Shown: positions 54,256 to 63,363 of the stretch, one piece after another | How the letters are laid out: each line of letters starts with the position of its first letter | Numbering within the stretch: position 1 is the stretch's first letter | DNA from: Sphingopyxis yananensis | GTDB taxonomy: Bacteria; Pseudomonadota; Alphaproteobacteria; Sphingomonadales; Sphingomonadaceae | DNA: 64,000 nucleotides | Assembly: GCF_020687785.1 (NCBI RefSeq) | Contig: NZ_JAJEWI010000005.1 | Location: forward strand, 682,001-746,000 | Direction of reading: 5' to 3' | The notes under the pieces: model-generated | Database searches by the model: none | The model's input: the letters and a program-made list of their open reading frames with translations, nothing else | What the model was told of the DNA's origin: nothing | Translations under genes and position numbers: made by a program

Positions 54256-55722
54256 GTGCCCCAGAAATTCACCCCTCGCCAACGCCATATCCGTATTTTG
54301 ACGACCATTGGTCCGGCGAGTGCTAGCCCCGATATGATTGCTGCTTTGCATCAGGCGGGGGCTGATGCCTTTCGGGTGAATATGAGCCATGGCGACCATG
54401 AGGGCCATGCGAAGGTCATTGCCGCTATTCGCGAATTGGAACGCAAAACGGGTCGACCCACGACGATTTTGGTGGATCTGCAAGGGCCGAAATTGCGGGT
54501 CGGTGCCTTTCGCGAAGGCTGGGCGGAATTGGTGACGGGCGCGGCCTTTGTGTTGGACCGTGATGTCACGGCAGGCGACGCGGAGCGGGTCTATTTGCCG
54601 CACCCCGAATTATTTGCGGCGCTGACGCCGGGGGCGCGATTGTTGGTGGATGACGGCAAATTGGTGCTGCGCGTGCAGGCCGTGACGCCGACCCAGATTG
54701 CGACGATTGTGGAGGTCGGCGGGCGGATTAGCGACCGCAAGGGCGTGAATGTGCCCGATGTCGTCGTGCCATTGGCGGCATTGACGGAAAAGGATTTGCG
54801 CGATCTGTCCTTTGCGTTGGAGCAGGATGTGGATTGGATTGCTTTGTCCTTTGTGCAGCGGCCCGAGGATGTGGCCGAGGCGCGGCGGATTATTGGTGGC
54901 AAGGCGTCTTTGCTGGTAAAATTTGAAAAACCATCGGCGGTGCTGCGGATGGATGAGATTTTGGAACTGGCGGATGCCGCGATGGTGGCGCGCGGGGATT
55001 TGGGTGTGGAAATGCCGCCCGAAGCCGTGCCGCCGCTGCAAAAACGGATTGTCGCCACCGCCCGCCGCATGGGCAAGCCGGTGGTGGTGGCGACGCAGAT
55101 GCTGGAGTCGATGATTGTGTCGCCGTCGCCGACCCGCGCTGAAGTGTCGGACGTGGCGACCGCCATTTATGATGGGGCCGATGCGATCATGCTATCGGCC
55201 GAAACCGCCGCTGGGGCGTGGCCGGTGCAGGCCGTCGCGATGATGGATAAAATTGCACGCTCGGTTGAGGCGGACCCTGAATATTTCCGCCGTTTGCATT
55301 TCACCCAAACCTTGCCAGACGCGACGACCGCCGATGCCATGTCCGAAGCGGCCAACAGCATTACCAAAACCATTGCGGCGGATGCGATTATTTGTTTCAC
55401 AGCGTCAGGGTCGACGGCGCGGCGCATATCGCGGGAACGCCCCGGAGCGCCCATGTTGATGTTGACGCCGAATTTGGATGTGGCGCGCCGCATGGGCATT
55501 TTATGGGGCTCGCACGCGGTGCAAACCAAAGATATCATCAGTTTTGAAGGAATGATTGCCAAGGGCAAGCGTATGGCGCTGCGCCACAATGTAGCAGGTG
55601 CTGGGGCGAAACTGGTGATGATGGCGGGTGTGCCATTTGGCACACCTGGGTCGACCAATGTCCTGCATGTGGCGACGCTGACGGGTCAAGAATTGAGCGG
55701 ATATGATGCCGATGGGGGCTGA
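54256..55722 (+). CDS. pyk: Pyruvate kinase
   Basis: 488 residues. The N-terminus is RILTTIGPASASPDMI, with the substrate loop VNMSHGDHEGHAKVI. The active-site motif is VKFEKPSAVLRMDEILELADAAMVARGDLGVEMP, holding the catalytic Lys, the metal-binding Glu/Asp and GDLGVE. The allosteric C-terminal domain follows (SAETAAGAWPVQAV and ITKTIAADAIICFTASG). It converts phosphoenolpyruvate and ADP to pyruvate and ATP. Start codon is GTG 54256. About 230 bp of gene-free DNA separate it from divergent gapR. Confidence 0.96.
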   Translation: MPQKFTPRQRHIRILTTIGPASASPDMIAALHQAGADAFRVNMSHGDHEGHAKVIAAIRELERKTGRPTTILVDLQGPKLRVGAFREGWAELVTGAAFVLDRDVTAGDAERVYLPHPELFAALTPGARLLVDDGKLVLRVQAVTPTQIATIVEVGGRISDRKGVNVPDVVVPLAALTEKDLRDLSFALEQDVDWIALSFVQRPEDVAEARRIIGGKASLLVKFEKPSAVLRMDEILELADAAMVARGDLGVEMPPEAVPPLQKRIVATARRMGKPVVVATQMLESMIVSPSPTRAEVSDVATAIYDGADAIMLSAETAAGAWPVQAVAMMDKIARSVEADPEYFRRLHFTQTLPDATTADAMSEAANSITKTIAADAIICFTASGSTARRISRERPGAPMLMLTPNLDVARRMGILWGSHAVQTKDIISFEGMIAKGKRMALRHNVAGAGAKLVMMAGVPFGTPGSTNVLHVATLTGQELSGYDADGG

Positions 55723-55906
55723 AGGGCAATTCCCTGTGAAATTGATAGCGAATCTAAGGGCTAATGTTATATATTGACACAAATGGCAGTAAAATGTTGC
55801 GACGTGGGATGATTCCTCAGTTGAAGCCATGATAGGCTGTTTATAGTTTCATGAAAAACGGCGGAGTCGTTTTGCAAATGGTTTGTGTAGCGGAGGTGCG
55901 GTTCGC

Positions 55907-56674
55907 GTGACGGCGACATTTCGTTTTCCTCGTTTCTTTGTGACCAGTCCGGCGCCGTGCCCCTATTTAAAGGGGCGGACGGAGCGGAAGGTGTTCACCG
56001 AGTTGGTGGGGCAAAATGCAGTGGAATTAAATGATGCGCTGGGCCGGATCGGCTTTCGGCGTAGCCAGTCTGTTGCCTATCGCCCGAGTTGCATGGACTG
56101 CACGGCTTGTGTGTCGGTGCGTGTCTGTGCTGCCGAATATGAGCCCAGCCAATCGCAAAAACGCACATTGCGCCGGAATAGCGATTTGGTGGTGACGGCT
56201 TGCCGCCCTTGGGCGACCGAAGAGCAATTTGCCTTGCTGCGATCCTATATCCAATTGCGTCACCCCGAGGGGGGTATGGCCGAAATGGATGAGCAGGATT
56301 TTGCCGACATGGTCGAACAATCGCCGGTCGACAGCCTGATGATGGAATATCGCGAACCGACCGAAGATGGGTCGCGCGGACGCTTGGTGGGTTGCTGTTT
56401 GACCGACCGTCAGGGTGACGGTTTGTCGATGATTTACAGCTTTTTTGATGCGCATCATCCAACCCGTGTGGGCTTGGGGACGTTCATTATCACCGAGCAT
56501 ATTCAGCACGCCGCCCGCGAATCCATTCCCTATGTTTATCTGGGTTATTGGATCGAAGGGGCGGAGCGTATGTCCTATAAGACGCGGTTTCGCCCGCTGG
56601 AAAAATTAGGCCCGCAAGGCTGGGTGCGGTTTGAAGAGGTCATATCGCAGGCGCAGGGCGAACTAGCCTTTTAA
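55907..56674 (+). CDS. bpt: Aspartate/glutamate leucyltransferase (N-end rule)
   Basis: 255 residues. The ATE N-terminal domain has [17 protein letters not shown] and the cysteine motif [13 protein letters not shown]. The C-terminal domain has [17 protein letters not shown] and [24 protein letters not shown]. The enzyme transfers Leu from tRNA to proteins starting with Asp or Glu, tagging them for ClpAP degradation. A TTG at 55883 opens the frame, but GTG 55907 has GGAGG ten bases upstream and is preferred. Confidence 0.94.
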   Translation: MTATFRFPRFFVTSPAPCPYLKGRTERKVFTELVGQNAVELNDALGRIGFRRSQSVAYRPSCMDCTACVSVRVCAAEYEPSQSQKRTLRRNSDLVVTACRPWATEEQFALLRSYIQLRHPEGGMAEMDEQDFADMVEQSPVDSLMMEYREPTEDGSRGRLVGCCLTDRQGDGLSMIYSFFDAHHPTRVGLGTFIITEHIQHAARESIPYVYLGYWIEGAERMSYKTRFRPLEKLGPQGWVRFEEVISQAQGELAF

Positions 56675-57015
56675 TTTTACGGGTAGGGGCCTTCTAGCCT
56701 TGCGCGGCCAGAAGCGCCGAAGTCGACCGCAATTAGGCCCAGATAGGGAGTGAAAAGCGGCACCGCATGTGCGGAGCCTCCTTGACCAATTTGCGCAAAA
56801 AGAGGCATAGCAGGGCGTGAGGGTCAAAACGACTGGGTCGCACCAGAGTTTGATCGCCGTTTGGGGACGGTGATCGGGGGGAATGCTGCTGTGCGCGCAT
56901 GCAATGATTTACGACCGATGAAGTTGTTTCTGCTGCCATATATTGGCGGACGGGATGCGGTGTTCGTCACACAAAATAGGCATGATGGCCCAGATGTACA
57001 GCGTGTGGGGGCAGC
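56675..57015. promoter_or_regulatory. Leader of the cNMP-flavin-ferredoxin electron-transfer module
   Basis: 341 bp with no supported gene; the longer minus-strand frame here is a continuation of one lying opposite the downstream oxidoreductase. I looked for an FNR or Crp box and saw only partial half-sites (for example TTGAT near 56850 and TCACA near 56970), which are not enough to call. Confidence 0.4.
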
Positions 57016-59451
57016 GTGACAGATTTGCTGAAATTGGCCATTATTGGTTCTGGCCCCGCCGGATTGAGCGCCGCATCGCGGGCGGCCATGCTGGGCATGA
57101 GCCATATTTTGTTGGAAAAAACGGACCATCTGTCCGACACGATTTTTAAATATCAAAAGGGCAAGCGCGTTTTGGCGACGCCAGAGCGGCTGGATTTGCG
57201 GTCGGATTGCCGATTTGCCGAGGGTGCGCGCGAAGTTATTTTGGCCAATTGGGACGAAGACGCCGCGCAGTGCGGGGTGAATGTCGCCTATCAGGCCGAT
57301 GTGACGGGGGTTAGCGGGCAAAAGGGTGATTTTACCCTGACCACCGCCGATGGCCGCCAATTTCGCGCCGAACATATTGTGTTGGCGATTGGCACACAGG
57401 GCAACCCCAATCGCTTGCGCTGCGAGGGATATGATCTGCCGCATATCATCTATCAGGTGGACGATCCCGAAGATTTTAAAGACAAGCATATTACGGTGGT
57501 CGGATCGGGCGATGCGGGCATTGAAAATGCGCTGGGCGTGGCCGAAGAGGCGCTGGAAAATCATGTTACCATATTGAACCGCAGCCGCGATTTTGCGCGG
57601 GCGAAGGCCAAAAATGTGTCCGATATGATGGATGCTGCTGATAATGGTTTGATGCGCGTTCGCACGGAAACCCAGCCTAAAAAGGTCGAGGCTGGCTGGT
57701 TGACGCTGGACACACCCGATGGCGAAGAGCGTATCCCGTGCGACGTGATCGTCGCGCGGTTGGGGTCGGTCGCGCCGCGCGCCTTTGTGGAATCGATGGG
57801 CATTGAATTTACGGGGCCGGACCGCGAGGCATTCCCGAAATTATCCCCAACCTTTGAAACCAGTGTTGGCGGCATTTTCGTGATTGGGGCGCTGGCGGGT
57901 TATCCGCTCATCAAACATTGTATGAACCAAGGCTATGACGTGGCCGAGTTTATAAATGGCAATGATGCGCTGACCCCCGCCGATGAAAAGGATTTGGCCG
58001 CGATTTTTGCGGACCTGCCACAGAAAAAATCGGTCAGCGCGTGGTTGGAATATTTCCGGCAGCGGATCAGTATTTTCCACGATGTATCGCCGTTGCAGAT
58101 GCGCGAATTTATGTTGGACAGCCGCGCGGCCTTTTATGCCAAGGGTGAGGTGGTGTTTGAAAAGGGTGATCCCGGATCATCTTTGTTCGCCATTGCCGAT
58201 GGCTTTGCCGAAGTGGAGGTGGCGCCCAATGTGCGTATTCCCATTGAGCAAGGGTCGATTTTCGGCGAAGTCGGCCTGATTTCGGGGCGCAAGCGCGGGG
58301 CAACCATTGTGGCCGGCGTGGATGCCATTTTTGTGGAGGTGACGCGCACGGCGGCGCTGAAATTAATGGCGGCGGTGCCGGGGGCCAAGCGGGCGATCAA
58401 CCGGATATCGCTGGAGCGGCAATTGCTGCAAATCTTTAAGGGCGGCTTGACCGTTCAAGATTTGAGCGAGGTTGTGGAACAAGCCGAGGTCATGCGTTTT
58501 CCGGCGGGGAAAGTGGTAGTGGCCGAAGGCGATACGGGCGATGACATATATGTCATTCGGTCGGGGTCGATGGTGGTCGAAAAGGATATTGGCGGAAAGC
58601 CGATCTTTTTACGCTATTTGCCCGCGGGCAGCTATTTTGGCGAAATGTCGGTGCTGAGCGGTGCGCCGCGTAACGCCACGGTGAAAGCGGCGGTCGGGTC
58701 CGAGGTGATCAAGCTGACCGGTGAGACATTCCGTAAAATGCTGGATGCACGGCCCAATGTGCGCGCTGAAACCGAAGCCGCCATGGCCGAACGGGCCAGC
58801 ATGAACGCCTTTATTGAAAGCCGCAAAGCCAGCTATAGCAGCGCGGTGGACCTGTATAGCGACACCGCCAGCTTCATTATGAAAGAGGGGCTGGGCGAGG
58901 CGACGGACGCCTTGTTGATTGACGAAAATCTGTGCGTTGGTTGTGACAATTGCGAAAAAGCCTGTGCGGACAGCCATGAGGGCTTGTCGCGATTGGACCG
59001 CGAAGCTGGCAAAAGCTTTGCTCATTTGCATGTGCCGACCAGTTGCCGCCACTGTGAACATCCGCATTGTATGGCCGATTGCCCGCCCAATGTGATTCAC
59101 CGTGGGCCGGACGGCGAAGTGTTTATGGAGGATGGCTGTATTGGTTGCGGCAATTGTATGCGCAATTGCCCCTATGGCGTCATTCGGATGGAGGCGACGC
59201 CGCCGAAAAAGCCCAGCCTGTTCCAATGGCTGTTATTCGGCTTTGGCCCCGGACCGGGGGAGCCGTCACCCAGTTGGACGAAAAAGCAATTGGGCGATGA
59301 AAAGCCCAAAAAAATCGCGGTGAAATGCGACATGTGCAAGGGCATATCGGGCGGGCCAGCCTGTGTGCGGGCGTGCCCGACAGGGGCCGCCATTCGCGTA
59401 TCACCCGAAGAATTTTTGTCCATTGCCCGTTTGGATGGGGGGCAGGGATAA
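57016..59451 (+). CDS. Fusion: flavin reductase + two cNMP-binding domains + 4x[4Fe-4S] ferredoxin
   Basis: 811 residues in three parts. Residues 1-320 are a thioredoxin-reductase-like FAD/NAD(P) fold (LAIIGSGPAGLSAASRA; second Rossmann motif VVGSGDAGIENA; GGIFVIGALAGYPLIKH) with no CxxC redox pair. Residues about 370-605 hold two cyclic-nucleotide-binding domains; both keep the phosphate cassette Glu and Arg (FGEVGLISGRKRGATI and FGEMSVLSGAPRNATV). Residues about 630-790 are a DmsB/NrfC-like ferredoxin with 16 cysteines in four groups (CVGCDNCEKAC, CRHCEHPHCMADC, CIGCGNCMRNC, CDMCKGISGGPACVRAC), enough for four [4Fe-4S] clusters. A cytoplasmic NAD(P)H-to-quinone/haem electron conduit, gated by cyclic nucleotide, is the natural reading. 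The GTG start lacks a strong ribosome-binding site. The stop overlaps the next gene by one base. Confidence 0.85.
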   Translation: MTDLLKLAIIGSGPAGLSAASRAAMLGMSHILLEKTDHLSDTIFKYQKGKRVLATPERLDLRSDCRFAEGAREVILANWDEDAAQCGVNVAYQADVTGVSGQKGDFTLTTADGRQFRAEHIVLAIGTQGNPNRLRCEGYDLPHIIYQVDDPEDFKDKHITVVGSGDAGIENALGVAEEALENHVTILNRSRDFARAKAKNVSDMMDAADNGLMRVRTETQPKKVEAGWLTLDTPDGEERIPCDVIVARLGSVAPRAFVESMGIEFTGPDREAFPKLSPTFETSVGGIFVIGALAGYPLIKHCMNQGYDVAEFINGNDALTPADEKDLAAIFADLPQKKSVSAWLEYFRQRISIFHDVSPLQMREFMLDSRAAFYAKGEVVFEKGDPGSSLFAIADGFAEVEVAPNVRIPIEQGSIFGEVGLISGRKRGATIVAGVDAIFVEVTRTAALKLMAAVPGAKRAINRISLERQLLQIFKGGLTVQDLSEVVEQAEVMRFPAGKVVVAEGDTGDDIYVIRSGSMVVEKDIGGKPIFLRYLPAGSYFGEMSVLSGAPRNATVKAAVGSEVIKLTGETFRKMLDARPNVRAETEAAMAERASMNAFIESRKASYSSAVDLYSDTASFIMKEGLGEATDALLIDENLCVGCDNCEKACADSHEGLSRLDREAGKSFAHLHVPTSCRHCEHPHCMADCPPNVIHRGPDGEVFMEDGCIGCGNCMRNCPYGVIRMEATPPKKPSLFQWLLFGFGPGPGEPSPSWTKKQLGDEKPKKIAVKCDMCKGISGGPACVRACPTGAAIRVSPEEFLSIARLDGGQG

Positions 59452-60329
59452 TGGCCAGCCTTTTTTCCCGCCGCCGCAACAAAGCGGCGCAGAACAGCCG
59501 TGTGCGCGAGCAAAAGCATGAAGGCTTTATGCGCTATGCGGGTTTTCGCTGGGCGAAAATTTCGGGCGGGCTGACCTTGCTGGTCATGGCGTCTTATGCG
59601 CTGATTGATGTCAGTCCGCGTCACAATGGCGGCAGCTGGTATGGCTATACGCTGGGGACCATGGGCGCGTTGCTGATTTTGTGGCTGACGATGCTGGGCG
59701 TGCGAAAACGCCGCCGCAGCGATGATCATTGGTCGTTAAAGGCATGGACATCAGCCCATGTGTATTTGGGATTGTCGCTGGCGGTGATTGGAACATGGCA
59801 CAGCGGATTTCAACTGGGTTGGAATGTCCACACGCTGGCATGGGCGCTGATGATGCTGGTCATAGTGTCGGGCATGTATGGCATCGCGGTTTACGCGCTG
59901 TTGCCGCGCAGCCTGTCCGCCAACCGCGAAGAAATGACCCAGATGCAAATGCTGGAGGCGCTGCGCGCCTTTGACCGGCAATTGCATGGCACGGCGCAAG
60001 GCTTGGCCCCTGCCGACGCCGCACCGGTGTTGGCGGCGCTGAGTGAAAACCCGTTTGCGGGCGGCATGGCGGCGCGCTTGTCGGGCCGTTATCCACGCTG
60101 TGCGACGGCGGAAGCGTTGGCGCAATTGGGGCAGCGCCGCGGGACCAGCGAAGATGTGGAGAAAGTCGTGGGGTTGCTGGGCCAGAAACAAGCCGCATTA
60201 GGGCGGCTACGGCGACATTTGCGGCTGCGGGCGCTGCTGGAAATATGGTTATATGTGCATGTGCCGCTGACCTTTGCTTTGATTGCGGCGCTGTCGGCGC
60301 ATGTCATCAGCGTGTTCTTTTACTGGTAA
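59451..60329 (+). CDS. Di-haem cytochrome b-like membrane protein
   Basis: 292 residues with about five membrane helices. H103 and H117 lie in one helix and H270 and H284 in the last helix; both pairs are spaced exactly 14 residues, the arrangement that ligates two b haems in cytochrome b of bc complexes and related membrane cytochromes. Between them is a long cytoplasmic-looking loop (about residues 155-260) rich in charged residues. The protein resembles membrane anchors of DmsC/cytochrome b561-type complexes only in topology. It overlaps the upstream fusion gene by one base (TAATG) and precedes the multihaem gene by 13 bp, so it likely carries electrons from the cytoplasmic ferredoxin to the periplasmic cytochrome. 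Confidence 0.8.
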   Translation: MASLFSRRRNKAAQNSRVREQKHEGFMRYAGFRWAKISGGLTLLVMASYALIDVSPRHNGGSWYGYTLGTMGALLILWLTMLGVRKRRRSDDHWSLKAWTSAHVYLGLSLAVIGTWHSGFQLGWNVHTLAWALMMLVIVSGMYGIAVYALLPRSLSANREEMTQMQMLEALRAFDRQLHGTAQGLAPADAAPVLAALSENPFAGGMAARLSGRYPRCATAEALAQLGQRRGTSEDVEKVVGLLGQKQAALGRLRRHLRLRALLEIWLYVHVPLTFALIAALSAHVISVFFYW

Positions 60330-60342
60330 GCGGGGAGGGCAT

Positions 60343-62313
60343 ATGAGCTTCATACTTCGCCGCATTGCCACCACGCGCAGCGGCAAACAGATTATTCGCG
60401 ATAGCGTCCTGGACGGCGACCAGATTTTGCTGGGCCGCGATAGCGCCAATGCCCTTCACATCACGGATTTGGCGGTGAACCCGCATCACGCCACGATCAG
60501 CAGCCATGATGGCCGCATGGTGCGCGTGGTGGCGCAAGAGGGGTTGGGATTCGACCTGAATGGCCGCACATTGGACGTGGCGGATATTGACAGCATGGGC
60601 GGTGCGGAGCTGCGTTTTGGTAGCCACCGCCTGACCATCAGCCAAGAAGATCAGCAGATCATCTTGTTGGTCGAGCGCATTGACGAATTGTCCGAGGCAT
60701 CGCGCCATATTGACGAAGCGCGGGCCTTTTCTTTGGCGGGTTTGCTGCCTGGCAAGCGGATCAGCGCATGGCTGTTTGCGGCGCTGATGCTGGTCGCCTT
60801 TTTGGCGGGGCCAATTTGGGCGTGGCAAACATTTCGCGGCGTGGATGAACGGCCAGAGGGCTTTCATGCCGACAAGACATGGAGCAGTGGGCCTTTGTCC
60901 AGCGCCCATGCCAGTTTGAAAAATGACTGCCAAAGCTGTCACGTCGATGCCTTTGTTGCGGTGACGGACAAGGCTTGTGTGAGCTGCCATACCGGCGAAC
61001 ATAAGGCGATGAGCAAGGCCCATGCAAACGCCAGCAGCGCGATGTTGCTGGCGGCGCGGCGCGAAGGCAGTTTGGGGGACCAGTTTTTGGCCCGCATCGC
61101 CCAAAGCTTTAACCGCCCGCAAGGCCGCTGTGTGGATTGCCACACCGAACATGAAGGCGCGGGAGCGATGCCCGCCACACCGCAGAAATTTTGTGCCGAT
61201 TGCCATGATGGCATGGCCGGACGGTTGAGCCGCGCGGGGCACCCGACCACATTGGCGGACGCCGCCGATTTCGGCACCGACCACCCCGAATTCCGGCCCT
61301 TGGCGCGCACTGCCATGGGCGCGAAGCCGGAGCGTTTGGTGTTGAGCGACCAAAGCATCGACATCAATGGATTGAAATTCCCGCATGATGTCCATCTGGA
61401 TGGGAATGGCGGCGTGGCCCGCATGGCCGCCAGTTTTCGCGGCCAATATGATTTCGGCAAAAAGCTGGAATGCCGCAATTGCCACACGCCAGAAGCGGGG
61501 GGCGTGGGATTGCAGCCCGTGAATATGCAGCGCGATTGTGCGATGTGCCACAGCCTGACCTTTGAAACGGTGGGCGGGGTGAAGCGCACGCTGCGCCATG
61601 GGAAGCCGGATCAGGTAGCGGCCGATTTGACCGCTTATTACCGGTCCACCGCGCCGTCGGCGGGCTTGCAATTGGGCGGCATTGAACGACGCAGGCCCGG
61701 TCAATATGCCGAGGGGCAGATTTACAACATCTATTTCCGCGAAAGCCAAATGCGCCCCAGCCGCGCCGAAGATGCGGTGCGGGCGGTCTTTTCGCTCGGC
61801 GGGGCCTGTTATGACTGCCACACCATCTATGCGCCCACCGCTGGCAAAGGATGGCGTGTGGAGCCTGTGACGCAGACAGCACGCTTTATGGAAAAAGGCT
61901 GGTTCGACCATGGCACGCACAAGGAAACCGCTTGTGCGGATTGCCATGTGAGCGCGTCGAAGTCCGCAAAAAGTCAGGATTTGCTGTTGCCGAGCGTTGC
62001 GCAATGCCGGACCTGCCATGTTGGCGAAACAGGGGCGTCACTGAAAAAAGTGAAGGTGGAAACCAAATCTTCATGCGCGATGTGCCATGAATATCACCAA
62101 GATGGGGGGAGGCCGTGGCAGCCAGCGGACGACCGGAAAAAAGCCAATTATCGGGACAGAGAAAATATGCGGCGGAATGTCGATGTGAGCGCCGTCACAA
62201 AGTCAGGACAGGAAGCCGTATATATTAGCGCCGTGCCAATCGCGCCGAAAATGCTTTATCGTGTAACGTGGCGGGAGATCGGTCAGCCGGACAACCGCAT
62301 GGGTGCAAGTTAG
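60343..62313 (+). CDS. FHA-like domain + membrane helix + decahaem cytochrome c
   Basis: 656 residues from ATG 60343 (GGGGAGGG site). Residues 1-110 resemble an FHA domain (LLGRDSANALHITDLAVNPHHATI), but the usual Ser-Arg of the phosphothreonine site is replaced by Asn-Pro (residues 46-47), so binding may be altered. One membrane helix is at about residues 140-163 (AWLFAALMLVAFLAGPIWAW). The rest is periplasmic with ten CxxCH haem motifs (CQSCH, CVSCH, CVDCH, CADCH, CRNCH, CAMCH, CYDCH, CADCH, CRTCH, CAMCH), like cytochrome c3/c7-type multihaem proteins. It is the third gene of the module; the haem chain probably receives electrons from the cytochrome b-like protein and passes them to an unknown periplasmic or outer-membrane acceptor, or runs in reverse. 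Confidence 0.85.
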   Translation: MSFILRRIATTRSGKQIIRDSVLDGDQILLGRDSANALHITDLAVNPHHATISSHDGRMVRVVAQEGLGFDLNGRTLDVADIDSMGGAELRFGSHRLTISQEDQQIILLVERIDELSEASRHIDEARAFSLAGLLPGKRISAWLFAALMLVAFLAGPIWAWQTFRGVDERPEGFHADKTWSSGPLSSAHASLKNDCQSCHVDAFVAVTDKACVSCHTGEHKAMSKAHANASSAMLLAARREGSLGDQFLARIAQSFNRPQGRCVDCHTEHEGAGAMPATPQKFCADCHDGMAGRLSRAGHPTTLADAADFGTDHPEFRPLARTAMGAKPERLVLSDQSIDINGLKFPHDVHLDGNGGVARMAASFRGQYDFGKKLECRNCHTPEAGGVGLQPVNMQRDCAMCHSLTFETVGGVKRTLRHGKPDQVAADLTAYYRSTAPSAGLQLGGIERRRPGQYAEGQIYNIYFRESQMRPSRAEDAVRAVFSLGGACYDCHTIYAPTAGKGWRVEPVTQTARFMEKGWFDHGTHKETACADCHVSASKSAKSQDLLLPSVAQCRTCHVGETGASLKKVKVETKSSCAMCHEYHQDGGRPWQPADDRKKANYRDRENMRRNVDVSAVTKSGQEAVYISAVPIAPKMLYRVTWREIGQPDNRMGAS

Positions 62314-62363
62314 ACGATGGGATGAAGCGCGTGAATTGAGCGGAAAGAAATTGGGGGCCGCAT

Positions 62364-63224
62364 ATGTTGATCGCACAGATAACAGACGTGCATATCGGGT
62401 TTGACCCAAATAATGTGGATGAGTTTAATCAACAGCGATTGGTGGCGGTGTTGGCGGCCTTGGCCGAAGGACCGAACCAGCCGGATTTGCTGTTGTTGAC
62501 CGGCGATTTGGCCGATCATGGCGATCAAGACAGTTATTTACGATTAAAAGCGGCCTTGGGCGATTGCCCCTATCCATGGTTTCCGCTGGTTGGAAACCAT
62601 GATGTGCGGGACAATTTCCATGCAATTTTCCCTGATTATGATGATGGCCATGGTTTTGTGCAATATGTGCAGGACTTAGGCGATGTGCGTTTGGTGATGG
62701 TCGATACGCTGGAGGAGGGCCGCCATGGTGGGGCCTTTTGTGATCAGCGCGCTGCGTGGCTGGATAGACGGTTGGGCGAGGCACCGGATAAGCCAACCTA
62801 TATTGTCATGCACCATCCGCCCGTGGAATGCGGCATTGAGTGGATGAACACGGACCCAGAGGAACCGTGGGTTCAGCTTTTTTCGGCGGTTCTGGAACGG
62901 CATGATCAGGTGCGCGGACTGATTTGCGGGCATTTGCACCGCAGCGTAACGGCATCATGGCGTGGACGCACCGTGGCCATTTGTTCATCCAGCGCGCCGC
63001 AAGTGACCGCCGATTTTACACCGCTGGATAGCGAGCGGCCCGACCATCGCGCCATGATTCAGGCCGAAGAGCCGGCTTATGCTTTGCACCGCTGGAACGG
63101 GCGGGAATTGATCAGCTTCTATATGAGCGCGGGCCAACATCCGGTGTTGGCGCGATATGATGAACGAATGCAGCCGCTTGTGCAGCATTTGGAGGCGGAG
63201 CGGCCCGTTTCACCGGACATCTGA
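62364..63224 (+). CDS. Class III cyclic nucleotide phosphodiesterase, CpdA-like metallophosphoesterase
   Basis: 286 residues. The metal-binding motifs are in order: DVHIG (D-x-H), TGDLADHG, VGNHDVR, MHHPP and CGHLHRS. This is the arrangement of CpdA (3',5'-cAMP phosphodiesterase) and its relatives. It follows the multihaem gene by 50 bp on the same strand, with a terminator after it, so it may belong to the module. That would place a cyclic-nucleotide-hydrolysing enzyme beside a protein with two cyclic-nucleotide-binding domains, suggesting a local feedback. Some relatives hydrolyse other phosphodiesters, so the substrate is not certain. Confidence 0.85.
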   Translation: MLIAQITDVHIGFDPNNVDEFNQQRLVAVLAALAEGPNQPDLLLLTGDLADHGDQDSYLRLKAALGDCPYPWFPLVGNHDVRDNFHAIFPDYDDGHGFVQYVQDLGDVRLVMVDTLEEGRHGGAFCDQRAAWLDRRLGEAPDKPTYIVMHHPPVECGIEWMNTDPEEPWVQLFSAVLERHDQVRGLICGHLHRSVTASWRGRTVAICSSSAPQVTADFTPLDSERPDHRAMIQAEEPAYALHRWNGRELISFYMSAGQHPVLARYDERMQPLVQHLEAERPVSPDI

Positions 63225-63258
63225 TATGTTGAAGAGCGCTTGATGGATCAAGCGGCAC

Positions 63259-63296
63259 AAAAAACGCGGGCGCTGTCATAGCGGCCCGCGTTTTTT
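63259..63296. terminator. Bidirectional rho-independent terminator
   Basis: A long stem (63265-63274 with 63280-63290, one bulged G) is flanked by six A residues at 63259-63264 and six T residues at 63291-63296, so it can end both the plus-strand phosphodiesterase transcript and the minus-strand penicillin-binding protein transcript. Confidence 0.92.
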
Positions 63297-63363
63297 ATTT
63301 TGACCACGGAACGCCGCGCCTGAAAATAATATCAGGAGCGGTCATATTGGGTGGGAAAATCCA

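Noticed and set aside
55775-55800. TTGACA followed by TAAAAT upstream of the leucyltransferase gene
   Set aside because: The two hexamers are only about 10 bp apart, too close for a sigma-70 promoter.
56840-56980. Possible FNR or Crp site before the electron-transfer module
   Set aside because: Only half-sites are visible with no matching second arm at the right spacing.
60307-62019. 570-residue minus-strand open frame opposite the multihaem gene
   Set aside because: The plus strand has ten CxxCH motifs and a ribosome-binding site; the opposite frame shows no motif.
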